64,000 bases of DNA. Source: Apus apus. Lineage: Eukaryota; Chordata; Aves; Apodiformes; Apodidae. Made by a program: the position numbers and the translations under genes. Of this stretch, positions 25,336-37,466 are shown one piece after another. The notes beneath the pieces were generated by a model. It was not told the origin of the DNA and searched no databases. It worked only from the letters and a program-made list of their open reading frames with translations. The stretch is taken from assembly GCF_020740795.1 (NCBI RefSeq), contig NC_067282.1, positions 179,890,274-179,954,273 of the forward strand. The letters run 5' to 3'. Every line of letters starts with the position of its first letter. Position 1 is the stretch's first letter.

Positions 25336-28039
25336 GTGATTTTTTTCCCACAGAAAACATTGATACCAAAAGGGTGATGGCAGCCATGGTAGAATTTTAT
25401 CCTTAGTTATATTAGAATTTCAAAGCAGAAACTAATCTCATGCTATGCTATACTAAAATGGGGTTTACAATTTAAATCATAATTATCTCTGAAAGCTAAT
25501 TCAAAATCACTGACATTTTGCCATGATCATCCAAAGATGTGAAAGTCTGTAAAGCAACTGGAGCATCCTCAGGCTTCACGAGACTACTTTTAATGTAATT
25601 ATAGCAATTAAGATTATTCTATTAATAACTTTCTTTTCAGATTAACAAGCCACGTATGTAGTACAATATAAAGAGGCTTTTAATTAATGTTACAACATTG
25701 TGATATTTGAAAACTGTTTAATAATGCGTGATAAGTGACTGCCAACTTGCATTAAGATGTTCTATGAATCCTACATAGACCCTGATGGTTGATAATCCTG
25801 TTTTGAAGACATTATTTGAATTGCAAATCGAACTGAAAGGAAAATGAGGCATTCTTCTGCCAGAAGGAGTAAAATCTTTACAGTGCTGAGCAGACATTTA
25901 AAAGCACAGCAGCACCTGATAAAATGTCTATAATTTGTCATTTTTATGCAGCTGGCCATCTGAGGCAACGCACACTGATGACCGAAAAACTTCTTTTAAT
26001 ATTCTGAGTGGAACAAAATCTGAAGTGTATTATCTGGTTTAACCAAGGCATCCTCTCAACAGGAAAGATAAGCTAGTTGAGAAGAAATAGATATATGTTA
26101 CTTGACTTAAAAAACATCAGGAAATTGTAAAAGGTTGGAACTGAGTCTCTATTTGATTGCTCCAGAGCAATGTATCTAATTTATGTATTTATGAAGTTAC
26201 TCCCTTGCTGCATATGAAGTTATCAGACTCTTGAAGTTTACTTTTATTTTTCAAATGTCATATAAGGTTAAGGAAGAGTTGTTACTCATATTTTATACAT
26301 GACTACTGAGATACAGAAACATCAGATTTTTCAAAGGAGAAATCAGTAAGATTTCAAGAATTTTAGCTCACTTCTATTTCTGAAATTTTCATCTCCAATA
26401 CATTGTTCAGAATCATGTAACTGTTTCAGGTTACTGAGCCAAGAGTGAATGATTGCTGAGCTGCATGGTATTGATAGGTTTCAAACTGAGCTAACAAATT
26501 TTGACAAGTTTTTGTGAAAACTGTTTTTCAGAATTTTATAACATGGAAAAGTTAGAATCAAATTCACCTCCTCTTTACAAACCATGACAAGACAAAACCC
26601 AGGCCTACTTTCTGCAAAATTTCAAGTATTTCATAGAAATGTTAGACTTACAGTTGGATGCACTTTTGGAGGGAATAATTCACTTAAGAGAAAGGCAGTT
26701 TTCCTTCATCTGATGGCATTTGTGGAGTTGGACTGGACTTGACAAATAGGTTTTAATTTAAAAAAAAAAAAAAAGCCATTTTCAGGGGACATTTACAAAA
26801 GCAGAAAAGAAGAGTATGCTTTCTTCTCAAATCTCATGCTTTAGTGCATAATAAAGTTGCCAAGGATTATAGAAATTTCCCACTTTATATATGCTAAGTG
26901 TGACAATACTGCAAATATCCCCCATTAAATGGAATGTATAATGATCCAGAAGCATGGTTGCTCCTTCACAGAAGGGTTGCTGCACAAAAAGGGATACACC
27001 AGAAAAACAGTTTCTTGTCAAAGCTGTTCTGCTCAATAAAAAATATTTTAAGTACATACTTGGTGAGACAGAATGTTTCCTTACCTTAGAGGTTACAGGA
27101 TCTGTGTGGGAGATTTACTATAAAAACACGAAGTACTAGACAAAGATCTCCAGTACTTCTGCAGTTGAAGGCCCTAACCACAAGACTATCCAAAAGGAGA
27201 TCAGTACATCCATTTAGCTTGTTTGCTGGATGTAGCCATTAACTTCTATTTGAAATGCCTCCAAAATGTACCGTTACCTGTCAGTAAAATTTGTGGTGGA
27301 ATAGGCACAAGAATTTTTAACTATGACAAAAGAAGGCAAAATATTCTCCACAATTCATGTTCTAAGAAACATATTTATTATATTATCTGGTTTTAACAAT
27401 AAATCAGCTTCTTTCTGTCCTCTCTTGTTCCACCTCGACAAGCAAAAAGAACAAAAAAACCCCAACAAAGCAACAAACAAATTTAAGAAAAAACCAAACA
27501 ACTATGTTGGGTAGGATGTGGGGCAGCAAAGCAGCAAAGCTTTCATCTCAAATGGTTGATGTTTGACAATTTCTAACAAACTGAAATAGACCCTGTACTA
27601 GGAAGTGTTGGTGAACCTTGGCTACTGGTACTATATTTCATCATTCATGGAAAAACTGAGCAAAGAAAGTAAAAAGCATTGAGAGGCAGACATGTATGTG
27701 AGCACACTGATTACTGACTTTCTCTTCTTGTGTACCTTTCTGTATTTATTCCCTTAGTAACAGATAAATACAAGATGCTATCAAGCTATATTAAATTACT
27801 TTTTTTGAGAAAGGAAGGCAAAACATGGATGCAAAAAGTAAACAAAGACTTCAGCCACTCCGTATAAGGGAGTGAGAAGTTGGTAACGAAATAGCAGCAA
27901 AGGGTAAGAGAATGCATACATAGAAAAAAGAAGGAAAATATATTAAAAGCTCTAATCTGATGAGCCACGTTGCTCATACTGTTTCTTTTTATTAGTGTCT
28001 TGTGAATCCTTTAGTCTTTACCAGTAAAGAAGTACAGCT
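25336..28039. other. Intergenic DNA, no gene seen
   Basis: AT-rich DNA with a 15-base A tract near 26760 and no open frame above 80 codons. No repeat family or RNA gene was recognised. Confidence 0.55.
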
Positions 28040-28757
28040 GATGCACAGTTGGGGGCTGACCTGCTGGAGAGCAGTGTAGGGTGGGGGTCCTGGTAGACAG
28101 GAGGATGACCATGAGCCAGCAATGTGCCCTTGTGGCTAAGAAGGCCAATGGCATCCTGGGGTGCATTAGAAAGGGTGTGGTTAGTCGGTCAAGAGAGGTT
28201 CTCCTCCCCCTCTATTCTGCCTTGGTGAGGCTGCATCTGGAATATTGTGTCCAGTTCTGGGCCCCTCAGTTCAAGAAGGACAGGGAACTGCTTGCAAGAG
28301 TCCAACACAAGGCCACGAAGATGATGAAGGGAGTGGAACATCTCCCTTATGAGGAAAGGCTGAGGGAGCTGGGTCTCTTTAGTTTGGAGAAAAGGAGACT
28401 GAGGGGTGACCTCATCAATGTTTACAAATATGTAAGGGGTGAGTGTCAGGGAGATGGATTTAGGCTTTTCTCAGTGTTGACCAGTGATAGGACAAGGGGT
28501 AATGGGATCAAATTGGAGCATAGGAGGTTCAAGGCGAATATTCAGAAATTTTTTTTTACTGTGAGAGTGACAGAGCACTGGAACAGGCTGCCCAGGGAGG
28601 TTGTGGAGTCTCCTTCTCTGGAGACATTCAAAACCCACCCGGATGCGTTCCTGTGTGATGTGCTCTAGATGACCCTGCTCTGGCAGGGGGGTTGGACTAG
28701 ATGATCTTTTGAGGTCCCTTCCAACCCCTAGGATTCTATGATTCTATGATTCTATAT
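28040..28757 (+). mobile_element. CR1 retrotransposon, 5'-truncated, open C-terminal RT frame
   Basis: A 195-codon frame (28081-28668) encodes the C-terminal part of CR1 ORF2, from the [16 protein letters not shown] segment through the conserved [20 protein letters not shown] and [16 protein letters not shown] blocks to its stop. A short 3' UTR (TTGGACTAGATGATC, CCTTCCAACCCC) and three ATTCTATG tail units end at about 28757. The element is truncated upstream of the RT palm, so it cannot encode an active enzyme, but the retained frame has no stop. It closely resembles the minus-strand copy at 22201-22880 and together they form an inverted pair about 5.2 kb apart. Confidence 0.95.
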
Positions 28758-29157
28758 AAAACAGCTGTCAGAAATCCTGCTGTAATTTTTCAAGCCTAAT
28801 ACATACAGAAAAGAAGAAATACACTCTATGGACAATAAAGAAGCAAAACCACAAAAATAAACATAATTTTGACAGCTTCTATATTTCTCAGCATTCACGC
28901 ATCATATTCTATGCAACAGCTTTGAGATGGCAATACACTCATTGTTCATTAGAACTTGATGCTTGATCAATCAAATGATTTATTTTTCAGTCCTTACACA
29001 CAGTAATTAGTTTACTACTGTCCATTGAACAGGCCAGAATCTAGACAGTACTGTACTTCAAGGCCTGCAAAAATACTGATAATTTTTGAGACAGATTTGT
29101 ATCTTCTTCTGTGGTATGTTCAACAACCAGTTTCCTAGTGATACATTATAGATGACA
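28758..29157. other. Spacer between two CR1 copies
   Basis: About 400 bases of AT-rich sequence without recognisable gene or repeat. It separates the tail of one plus-strand CR1 from the 5' truncation point of the next. Confidence 0.6.
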
Positions 29158-30452
29158 TGCTAAGGCATGCAGGGGACAAGGAGGTGATCCAAAACAGCCA
29201 GCATGGCTTTACCAGGGGCAAATCCTGCCTGACCAACCTAATGGCTTTCTTCAATGAAGTGACTACATCAGTTGATCAGGGAAAAGCAGTGGATGTCATC
29301 TATTTGCACTTCTGCAAGGCCTTTGACACGGTTTCCCACAACGTCCTTCTCTCTAAATTGGAGAGATATGGGTTTGATGGATAAGGAATTTCAGCGGATA
29401 AAGAATTGGCTGGATGGTTGCATCCAGAGGGTAGTGGTCAATGGCTCTAAGTCCAGATGGAAAACAGTGACAAGTGGTGTCCCTCAGGGGTCAGTACTGG
29501 GACCAGTGTTGTTTAATATCTTCACTAATGATACTGACGGTGGCATTGAGAGCACCCTCAGCAAGTTTGCTGATGACACCAAGCTGGGTGGTGTGGTCAA
29601 TATGCCAGAGGGACAGAATGCCATCCAGAGGGACCTGGACAGGCTAGAGAAGTGGGCCCAGGTGAACCTCATGAGGTTCAACAACTGCAGGGTCCTGCAC
29701 CTGGGCCAAGGTAACCCAAGATATGAATACAGGCTGGGGGAGGTTGTACTTGAGAGCAGCCCTGTGGAATAGGACCTGGGGGTACTAGTGGATCAAAAGC
29801 TGGACATGAGCCACCAATGTGCAGTTGCAGCCCAGAAGGCCAACTCCATCCTGGGTTGCATCAAAAGAAGTGTGGCCAGCAGATCGAGAGAGGTGATTCT
29901 GCCCCTCTGCTCTGCCCTGGTGAGACCTCACCTAGAATACTGCATCCAGCTCTGGTGCCCCCAGCACAAGAAAGATGTGGACCTGTTGGAACGTGTCCAG
30001 AGAAGGGCCACAAAAATGATCTGAGGGCTGGAGCACCTCTCTTATGAGGACAGGCTGAGTGAGTTGGGGTTGTTCAGCCTGAAGAAGAGGAGGCTCTGGG
30101 GGGATCTCATGGTGGCCTTCCAGTACTTGAAGGGGGCCTACAGGAAAGCTGAGGAGGGACTTTTTACAGGGGCTTGCAGTGAAAGGACAAGGGGTAATGT
30201 TTTTTAAACTTAAAGAAGAGAGAATTAGATTAGAGATCAGGTGGAAATTCTTCAGTGTAAGAGTGGTGAGAATCTGGAACAGGCCGCCCAGAAATGTTGT
30301 GGGGGCTCCATCTCTGGAGGTGGTCAAGGGCAGGTTGGATGGGGCTCTGAGCAGCCTGTTCTAGTGGGAAGTGTCTCTGCTCATGAAGAGGAGTTGGAAC
30401 TCAATGATCTTTAACGCCCCTTCCAACTCCAAACATTCTGTGATTCTGTGAA
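29158..30452 (+). mobile_element. CR1 retrotransposon with most of the RT domain, broken
   Basis: The copy begins inside ORF2 ([17 protein letters not shown]). It carries the reverse transcriptase motifs in order: motif [10 protein letters not shown] with its Asp at 29325, motif [11 protein letters not shown] from 29476, and motif C FADD at 29566-29577. One frameshift lies near 29380, between motifs A and B. In-frame stops follow at 29770 and 30022. The 3' UTR ends with CCTTCCAACTCC and two ATTCTGTG-type units near 30452. It belongs to a different CR1 subfamily from the copy just upstream, judging by the tail unit and by residues such as [16 protein letters not shown]. It is inactive. Confidence 0.94.
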
Positions 30453-30992
30453 TTCCACAGTGTCTTCTGAACAGCCAGCCACCCATGCTTGCCTCTGCCT
30501 GTCCCATCTTCAAGGCCCAATCCCTCATCCCCTCTGGACATAATTTTGTAGTAAAGCTGTCTCACAGCTGTATTTAATATTCCTGCCACTTCTGCTTCTG
30601 CAATGCTCTCTGCCTGTACCCTGCCTCCTCATTGTGGAGTTCCATGAAAACTTCTCTGCTCTTACCTACACCATCCTGCCCCACTCCTGCACTCTGTTTG
30701 TCTGAGATCCCCTACAACTAGTTCAGCTCATTATACTGACTGAAAACTTATTCATCAAAAGTTTATTACATTTCTTCTGATCTACTAAATCGAACTGGCT
30801 ACTCAAGGAATCAGAAAAGCAACAGAGGTGAGGAAAGTCATGAGACTGTGCGAAGGGCAGCATGGAGGGAAGGAGGAAGAAACAGAACTGCTACTTTAAT
30901 CAGAAATGGTTGTTAGGTATGATTAGTTATACTCTCTAACTGCTCCTCATCTACATAGGTACTTTTAAATCAGTAAAAGTTGTTAATGTATC
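30453..30992. other. Intergenic spacer, nothing recognised
   Basis: About 540 bases between CR1 copies with no open frame, repeat or RNA gene that I can identify. Confidence 0.55.
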
Positions 30993-31229
30993 TGAACAGT
31001 GTGCTGCAGTGGCAAAGAAAGCCAACAGGATGCTGGGTTGCATCAACAAGGGCATCACCAGCAGAGATAAAGAAGTCATCATCCCGCTCTACTCAGCACT
31101 TGTCAGACCACACCTGGAGTATTGCATTCAGTTTGGGGCCCCACTCTACAAAACGGATAAGGACAGGCTGGATAGGGTCCAGAGAAGGGCCACAAGGATG
31201 ATCAGAGGACTGGAGGACCTGCAATATGT
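30993..31229 (+). mobile_element. CR1 internal fragment, lacking both ends
   Basis: The frame from 31009 encodes the RT C-terminal block ([49 protein letters not shown]). Similarity stops abruptly at about 31229, well before the usual 3' UTR and tail. Loss of the 3' end is unusual for CR1, where 5' truncation is the rule, so a deletion or later rearrangement removed it. Confidence 0.88.
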
Positions 31230-33338
31230 AAATTGTATGCAGGCCAATAAACCATTTGAAGTCACTGGCATGATGTGGCTGTGTAGAGCTAAACACACAG
31301 GCAAACGACATCTAGGACAAGGCATAACCAAGACCAAATTCAGTAAGTGGATGTATGCATCAACCTGTGGCTGAACTCATGCTTTTGTAACACTCTAACA
31401 GGAAAATAAATCAACTGTCCTGAAAGCTTTTGAAAATTCTTTTTCATTTGTTGAAAACGCAGTTTGCTCTGATCCTTGACCTGTTCTTGAGACAATGTCA
31501 CCTTTTTTGTAGTGAATACCACCCCTGCAGATCTGTCCTCTTGAGCCATGCTTTTCATGTGTTTCAGAGCTAGAAAAATTCTACACCAAAGGCCTCCAAG
31601 TCAAACATCAGAATACAATAGCCAAAGTAAATTGCATGAGGCAGACACCACAGCCACGACAGATATAAGTAACACCTTTCAATTTAAATGAAGGCACAAA
31701 TGTAGGGAAATTCTCTCCGTGGATGATTTACGAATCTCAGCTAGCATTCCCATCTGCTTAATTAGGGCCTAAACTTGTATTTACACAGCAGCAGCAAGTG
31801 CTAGACTCACAGCAAAGCCATATTATTACATGACACCACTTAAATCTGAAGCAGGATTAGAGTGCAGCAGAAAATCTTCCAGTACTGAAAAAAGAAAAGT
31901 AGCAAGCCCAAGCAGGGAGTGTACTTACTGTAGTTTAGATAAGTGTCCTAATATTAATTTTTCTTACAGTATACCATACATAATATGAGAAACCATAAAT
32001 CACTCCCACTGAGACGAGTCCTTTGTCAAGCTATAAGTTATTGAGTACCTTTCTGGTTGGGCTAAGAGGAGGTTTGATCAGTGACAGCATCTGACCTATC
32101 AAAGTGGCAGCTTGCAGATGTATGACCCTAATGAAAACCTCAATTAACTTGAGAGAAAATTTTCTGCTTCCAGAGCCAAGCCAGAAGATTTTTTTCTGGT
32201 TATAAAAGGAGTCTGGTATGCAAGAAAGCTGATGATCAGTGCCTGTTTCCTAAGAAATAACAGACTTGATTTTCTCAGATGTGGGTGTCAAGTATCCTAA
32301 GAGTCTGTAATTATGAACGGACACATAAAGAATTCAATTACCTGTTAATGTTCCTTGGCATTTGTAGTCATAGAAGCATGATCTCATATACTGTAACTAC
32401 TTTCTTTCAATAGTGTTAGACATAATCTCTGCAAGCCTAGGATGAGGTTATTAAGTATACATTATAGCAAAAGAGTTGCTATGTTTTTATTCCAGATGGT
32501 ACTTATGTTGTCCCTTTTTAGACATTATATACAATCTTTATGTAAATTATTACTAATGGAAAATCTGAGAACTGCAGAACATTTGCTGGAGCTCTCTTGC
32601 ATGGGAAAGAAGCCAATCAAGTGCTCTTAACATTATATTATTAACAGAGCTGTTTTGGAAATTATTTCCCATCCCATACTTTTTGAGAGATCAAAAATTG
32701 CCTTGCATTGCATTGGAATGAAATCAAGAATGTTTAAAGTGAGAAACCTGACAGAAACACCTTTTTTCAACTACTCCCTCTATAGCGAAAACATTCACCA
32801 TGGTTACATTCTTCTAGTCTGAGCCAGGCAGAGCAGGATCAGATACTGGTCTTCTACAACTCATGTAAATACCTTAATCCTAGGTGAGTTGGAAATCTTT
32901 TTCCTGTGTTCTCTTGCTGTGATCAGGAATTCAACTCCTAGTGTTTGAATTACTGCAAAAAGTTTTTATTTCAAAGAACTGGCCTGTTCTCGTGATAAAA
33001 TAAAAACTGTTTGGCATAAATTTTCCAAATAATTCTTGTTTCAAAATTGAGAGACCTCTGAGATAATTTTCAACAAAAACAAGGGTTAAACTCATTGACT
33101 TAGATAATAAAGTCAATGCAGTTAACAGATAAACATAAAATTTTTTTAACTCTCTTCAGATGGAAATACAAATGTCTAGATAGCTGTTCCAAATCAAAGT
33201 TAAATATTAGACTCCAACAGAAATAATAAAAAGGAAAAACCGCCACAGGAGAATTCCCTAAAAAATAATAATATTTGTCTTTTGTGATTTTTTCACTTAC
33301 TTATGTGAGACAGCACCTCTCAGTACTGTCAAAAATCA
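31230..33338. other. Intergenic DNA, no gene seen
   Basis: AT-rich DNA with no open frame above 75 codons apart from continuations of the CR1 fragment. Nothing recognised. Confidence 0.55.
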
Positions 33339-33995
33339 AATCACAGAATCACAGAATGGCTGAGGTTGGCAGGGACTTCCGGAGGTCCCCTGGTATGACT
33401 CCCCTGCTCAAGCAGGGTGACCTACAGAACATTGCCAGGACCATGCACCTCTCCAAGGAGAGAGACTCCACAACCTCCCTGGACAACCTGTGGTCAGTCA
33501 CTGTCATAGTAAAAAAGTGTTTCCTGATGTTCAGACAGAGCCTTCTGTGCTTCAGTTTGTGCCCATTGCCTCTGATTCTGTCATTGGGCACCACTGAAAA
33601 GAGCCTGGTTCCATCCTCTTTGCGTTCTCCCTTCAGATATTTACAAACATGGATGATAATACCCCTGAGCCTTCTGCAGGCTAAACTGTCCCAGCTCTCT
33701 CAACTTTTCCTCATGTAAGAGATGTTCCAGTTACTTAATCATACATGCTGGCCTTCACTGGACTCTCTCCATAATACCCGTGTCTCTCTTGTACCAGGGA
33801 GCCCAGAACTGGACACAACACTCGAGATGTGGCCTTACCAGTGCTGGGTAGAGGGGAAGGATCACCTTTCTCAACCTGCTGGCAACACTCCTCCTAAACA
33901 GCTCAGGATACCATTTGCTGCCTTTGCTGCAAGGGCACATGGTTGTCTCACGGTCAACTTGTTGTTCACCAAGAGGCTGGGGAAAGCTTACAATT
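33339..33995 (-). mobile_element. CR1 retrotransposon, 5'-truncated, minus strand
   Basis: The 3' end lies at 33339 (two CACAGAAT units, then GGCTGAGGTTGGCAGGGAC, the CR1 3' UTR). The minus strand encodes the RT C-terminal region in broken frames (33349-33594 and 33755-33940, with [20 protein letters not shown] and [12 protein letters not shown]). Several substitutions and frame changes show it is older than the 28-kb copy. Confidence 0.9.
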
Positions 33996-36700
33996 TTGTT
34001 GGTGCAGAGGCTCTTCTCACTATATTTTATATAACTATGTAACTGTTACTGAATTTTGTAAGGATCTTAAATCAGCCTCTATCTCACACCTTGTCTGAAA
34101 CCTCCTAACGTATTAAACCTCTCTTCTGAGCTAAGTACAATGAAATACAATGCAGTAAGATTTGCAACTTTTGATTCAGGCACCCAAGTTCCCTTCTGGG
34201 TTTTTTATTGGACTTACCCCAAGACGTTCCATGTAACCTTCCCTTGTTTTATCCAAATGGATACAAAAAGGTAAATGTTATTCCTTCCTCAAACTGAAAT
34301 GTTTTTTGAAAACTAAATTAGTATATTAAGCCTCTTTGAGGCAAGACAGACTCCTATATTTATATTACACTTAAGATTATACTTACCAAAAATCTTAAAA
34401 GCACACAGTGTGATTAGTTATATGAAGCACTGAGTAAACAGCTCAACTAGAACTTAACTGGAAGGTAGTCTGAAGTATTTGCTTCAAAGTTTAAACAAAA
34501 GAACTGTTTATTAAATAATAGCTTTGCTACATACAAATTTTCAGCATTGCTAAGTCATGATGATACTATCCTTTCGTTCAAGGATGGACTTATAAATTAT
34601 CTATATAATCTGCATATCTAATGTTTGGAGATATATAGTTCTCCGAACACATTCATTGTTACAGTGTGTAAGTGCAAAGAAAATCAAAACCAGGAAGACA
34701 ATCTGACAGATCATCCAGTCTGTTGTCTGTGTTCCCAGAAATGTGTATGGTAGAAGTATCAGCTTCCCATCTTCTGCCTGTTGTCTCCATGAATGTTGTT
34801 GTGGGAAAGTTAATGCTGGGATGCATCTTGCTCTTTCTTCCACAAAATGCTAATATTTAAAGAGATATTTGATATTTCCAAGACAGTTATGAGAAAGCCC
34901 AGCTCTGTGCCCTGGACATTTCAATGCTGTGTGTCTGGCTTCAGAATGGCCTTCGGAATCCTTCAGGGGAAGAACTAAACAGGATCACATTCACAGAACA
35001 GGAAGTTATTTCTGCCAGACTAACTGAAGTAATAGAAAACACAGAAAAGAGTTTGAATCTTAAAATGCATTCTTTATTGATCCAGGTCTCAGAGGAAGTG
35101 TGTTCCAATAGCAACCTGATGATTCTCAAAACAGAAGTCTTACATTACTGTCTGCATTTTTCACTACTCGTTTCCTTTATTCTTTACATGCATATGTAAA
35201 CCTCATATACAAATTAATAGACAGGAAGGCTGTTAAGAGTTTACCGTATTTTGGCACTAAATTGAACAATTGAAAGATGCACAAAGCACAACCAGAACAT
35301 CTCCAGCTCCAGTGGCTCAAGAAACACGTAAGCAAGAGAAATTATTATTACCCCAGCAGTTCCAGAGCTTAGTAGGGAGAAAAATGAGAAAAACTGCATT
35401 ATCAAAACTATTATTATGGTGTTATTCTCAGGCAAATAACAATAAACAAAATATACTTAAATTTTACAAGATTTTGTTTTGCTTTTTTATCTTCCTAAAA
35501 TGAAAATATGCCCCTACATCCATTCCCATATGAGAAGCGTATAATGAGGACTATGATACTTTAATTTCTCTGCTTAGATCACTCAAAGGTACCTAGCAAC
35601 TCTGTGTAATTGTTGGCGGTTTTCATTGCACTGTATCATTCGACAGTGCATTCACTGAACAGGAATAATCTCCTGCTTAGTCGTTTGATCTCAGTCTGAG
35701 GAAGTTACATGCATGGATGGTATTCAAACTATATCGTCCCAGGCACTCAAAAACTTCAAAATTTCAAAATGAACCAAATTAAATTCATGCAACAGCCTTA
35801 ATTATTCACCTCTCTTCAGAAGAGATGCTCACTGAGCACAGCAGGATTACCTGATACTCTATCTTCTCTCATTTTTTCGAATGTTGTGGCTTGAGACCAT
35901 CCTCTCTTAGTTTTGTATTGAACTTGTAGGTCAAGGTCTGCTCCAAAGATCCATTGGAAGGAGCAGCTGGCCCATGCCATAGACCATAATGCCTGTCCCA
36001 AAAAAAGTCAGTTTTGCTCTGACTTGTTAACAGACAACAAACAGGCCTAGTCTCATTTATGTTTTGTTGCAAACATCTTTCAACTACTGATGACAGACAA
36101 AAAAAAAAAAAAATTAAACACTGAAAGAGAAGTATCTTTGGCTTCTGGAGAAGAAACAAAATTACCTAAGACTCACTTATGTTGAGAAATGTTGGAATCT
36201 GTGGAGGGAAAATATTAGATTCCACAGCTGAATGACAAAATACCAAATTATTCACCACCACTGCTGAGGGTAGCTAGAAAGTCTGCATGAATTTTACTTT
36301 TTCTAAAGATTTTAAGAAGTATGAAAGACAAAAAATACTTATGGAAGTATTCAATCTTGTGAATGCTTAATTATTCTGTCATGTTTTATGACATATGCAT
36401 TGTATATACAATATATTTTATATTATCAGTGACGTTCCAGGACTGATCATGTGTGTATGAATTTAAAGACTGGGATCAAAGTCTAAATTTTTCTTTCACA
36501 ATATTTACCTAGTGCCAGAAGAAGAAAGATGTTTAGTCCAATTAATATAGAATATCACTCCTGTAAAACATTATGAGATCAGTTTCTGGAGTGCCAAAAC
36601 CTCAACTGGATTCCCGTGGAAGCAAATCCACTTGAGCAAAACCAGTAACTTCCTCCAGGTGTAGCGGGGGTAAGAGGGAACAGAATTAGACCACGTAAGT
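33996..36700. other. Intergenic DNA proximal to the TES promoter, no gene seen
   Basis: AT-rich DNA. The only open frame of note is 91 codons on the plus strand (34924-35199), with a non-repetitive but unrecognised product. Without splice support or homology I do not call it a gene. No exon of the TFEC gene was recognised on the minus strand. Confidence 0.5.
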
Positions 36701-36728
36701 TGCATCAAAGAGCAGTTCTACAGAGTTC

Positions 36729-36736
36729 CACGTGAC
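36729..36736 (+). promoter_or_regulatory. CACGTGAC E-box / CLEAR-like motif
   Basis: CACGTG followed by AC matches the E-box preferred by MiT/TFE bHLH-zip factors (consensus GTCACGTGAC) except at the first two positions, which are CC here. It sits at the upstream edge of the CpG island, about 830 bases before the TES start codon. Confidence 0.35.
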
Positions 36737-37263
36737 CGGCCCGGGCAGAGAGCGGGCAGTAGTTGCTGGGCTGTGCTGGGCAGATCAGCAGCAGGGTCCT
36801 GCCCCAACCCCTAGGTTTGGCCACCACACCTCTGCCTGGGCCACCGCCTGCCTAGCAGCCCCGCTCCCCACCACGCCCTTTGCCGACAGGCACAGCCGAC
36901 GCTCCTCCTTCGCCTCAACAAGAGCTCAGCCCTAGCAGAGGGGCATTTTTACTGTTTTTATCAAGATGTGCGCAGCCTTCTCCAGCTCAGCCGGAGCCTC
37001 AGGCAGCCTCCCTGCCCGCCAGCAGGAAGGTGGAGGCTGGGTCCCGGCACTGCCGAGGAAGTGGCTGAGGGAATAGTCCAGGCAAGGCAAGGACTCGCCC
37101 GTTCTCGCCTCCCCCTCCCACTCGTGTCAATAAATCATTAAAGACCGACAGTTTTGGTTTCTTCCTTCCTTCGGAAGGCACCGCGTTTCCAAGCGTCCGT
37201 ACTCGAAGATAAACCGCTGCGACAGCAGATACCTCCCCCACGCCCTGACCCTCCCGCCAGGGA

Positions 37264-37270
37264 TGACTCA
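37264..37270 (+). promoter_or_regulatory. AP-1 type TGACTCA site
   Basis: A perfect palindromic TGACTCA heptamer lies 295 bases upstream of the start codon, inside the CpG island. It is the consensus of Jun/Fos and related bZIP dimers. Use is inferred only. Confidence 0.45.
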
Positions 37271-37353
37271 GGAGCCCTGCCCGGCCCCGCTCCGCGGCCG
37301 CCGGCAGCGGGACAGGCGGGCAGGGCCGGCCGGGCGGGCGGCAGCGGCGGGCG

Positions 37354-37391
37354 ATTGGCTGGCGGCCGGCGCGGAGCCGGGCGGGGATTGG
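37354..37391 (-). promoter_or_regulatory. TES: Paired inverted CCAAT boxes with GC box
   Basis: Two GATTGGCTG elements (ATTGG at 37354-37358 and 37387-37391) are inverted CCAAT boxes exactly 33 bases apart, about three helical turns. A GGGCGGGG box overlaps the second. Closely phased CCAAT pairs near GC boxes are typical NF-Y/Sp1 core-proximal promoter architecture. They lie 170-205 bases before the ATG, which makes transcription start between about 37420 and 37520 likely. Confidence 0.6.
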
Positions 37392-37466
37392 CTGCCGCCC
37401 GGCCTTTGTTCGGCTGCAGCCACTGCCGCAGGGCAGCGGAAGTTTGAGCGCGGCGGGTGCGAGGGG

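Noticed and set aside
1..36700. Search for exons of TFEC, the expected upstream neighbour
   Set aside because: No bHLH-zip or other TFEC-like peptide was seen in any frame. Non-coding first exons cannot be excluded but cannot be supported.
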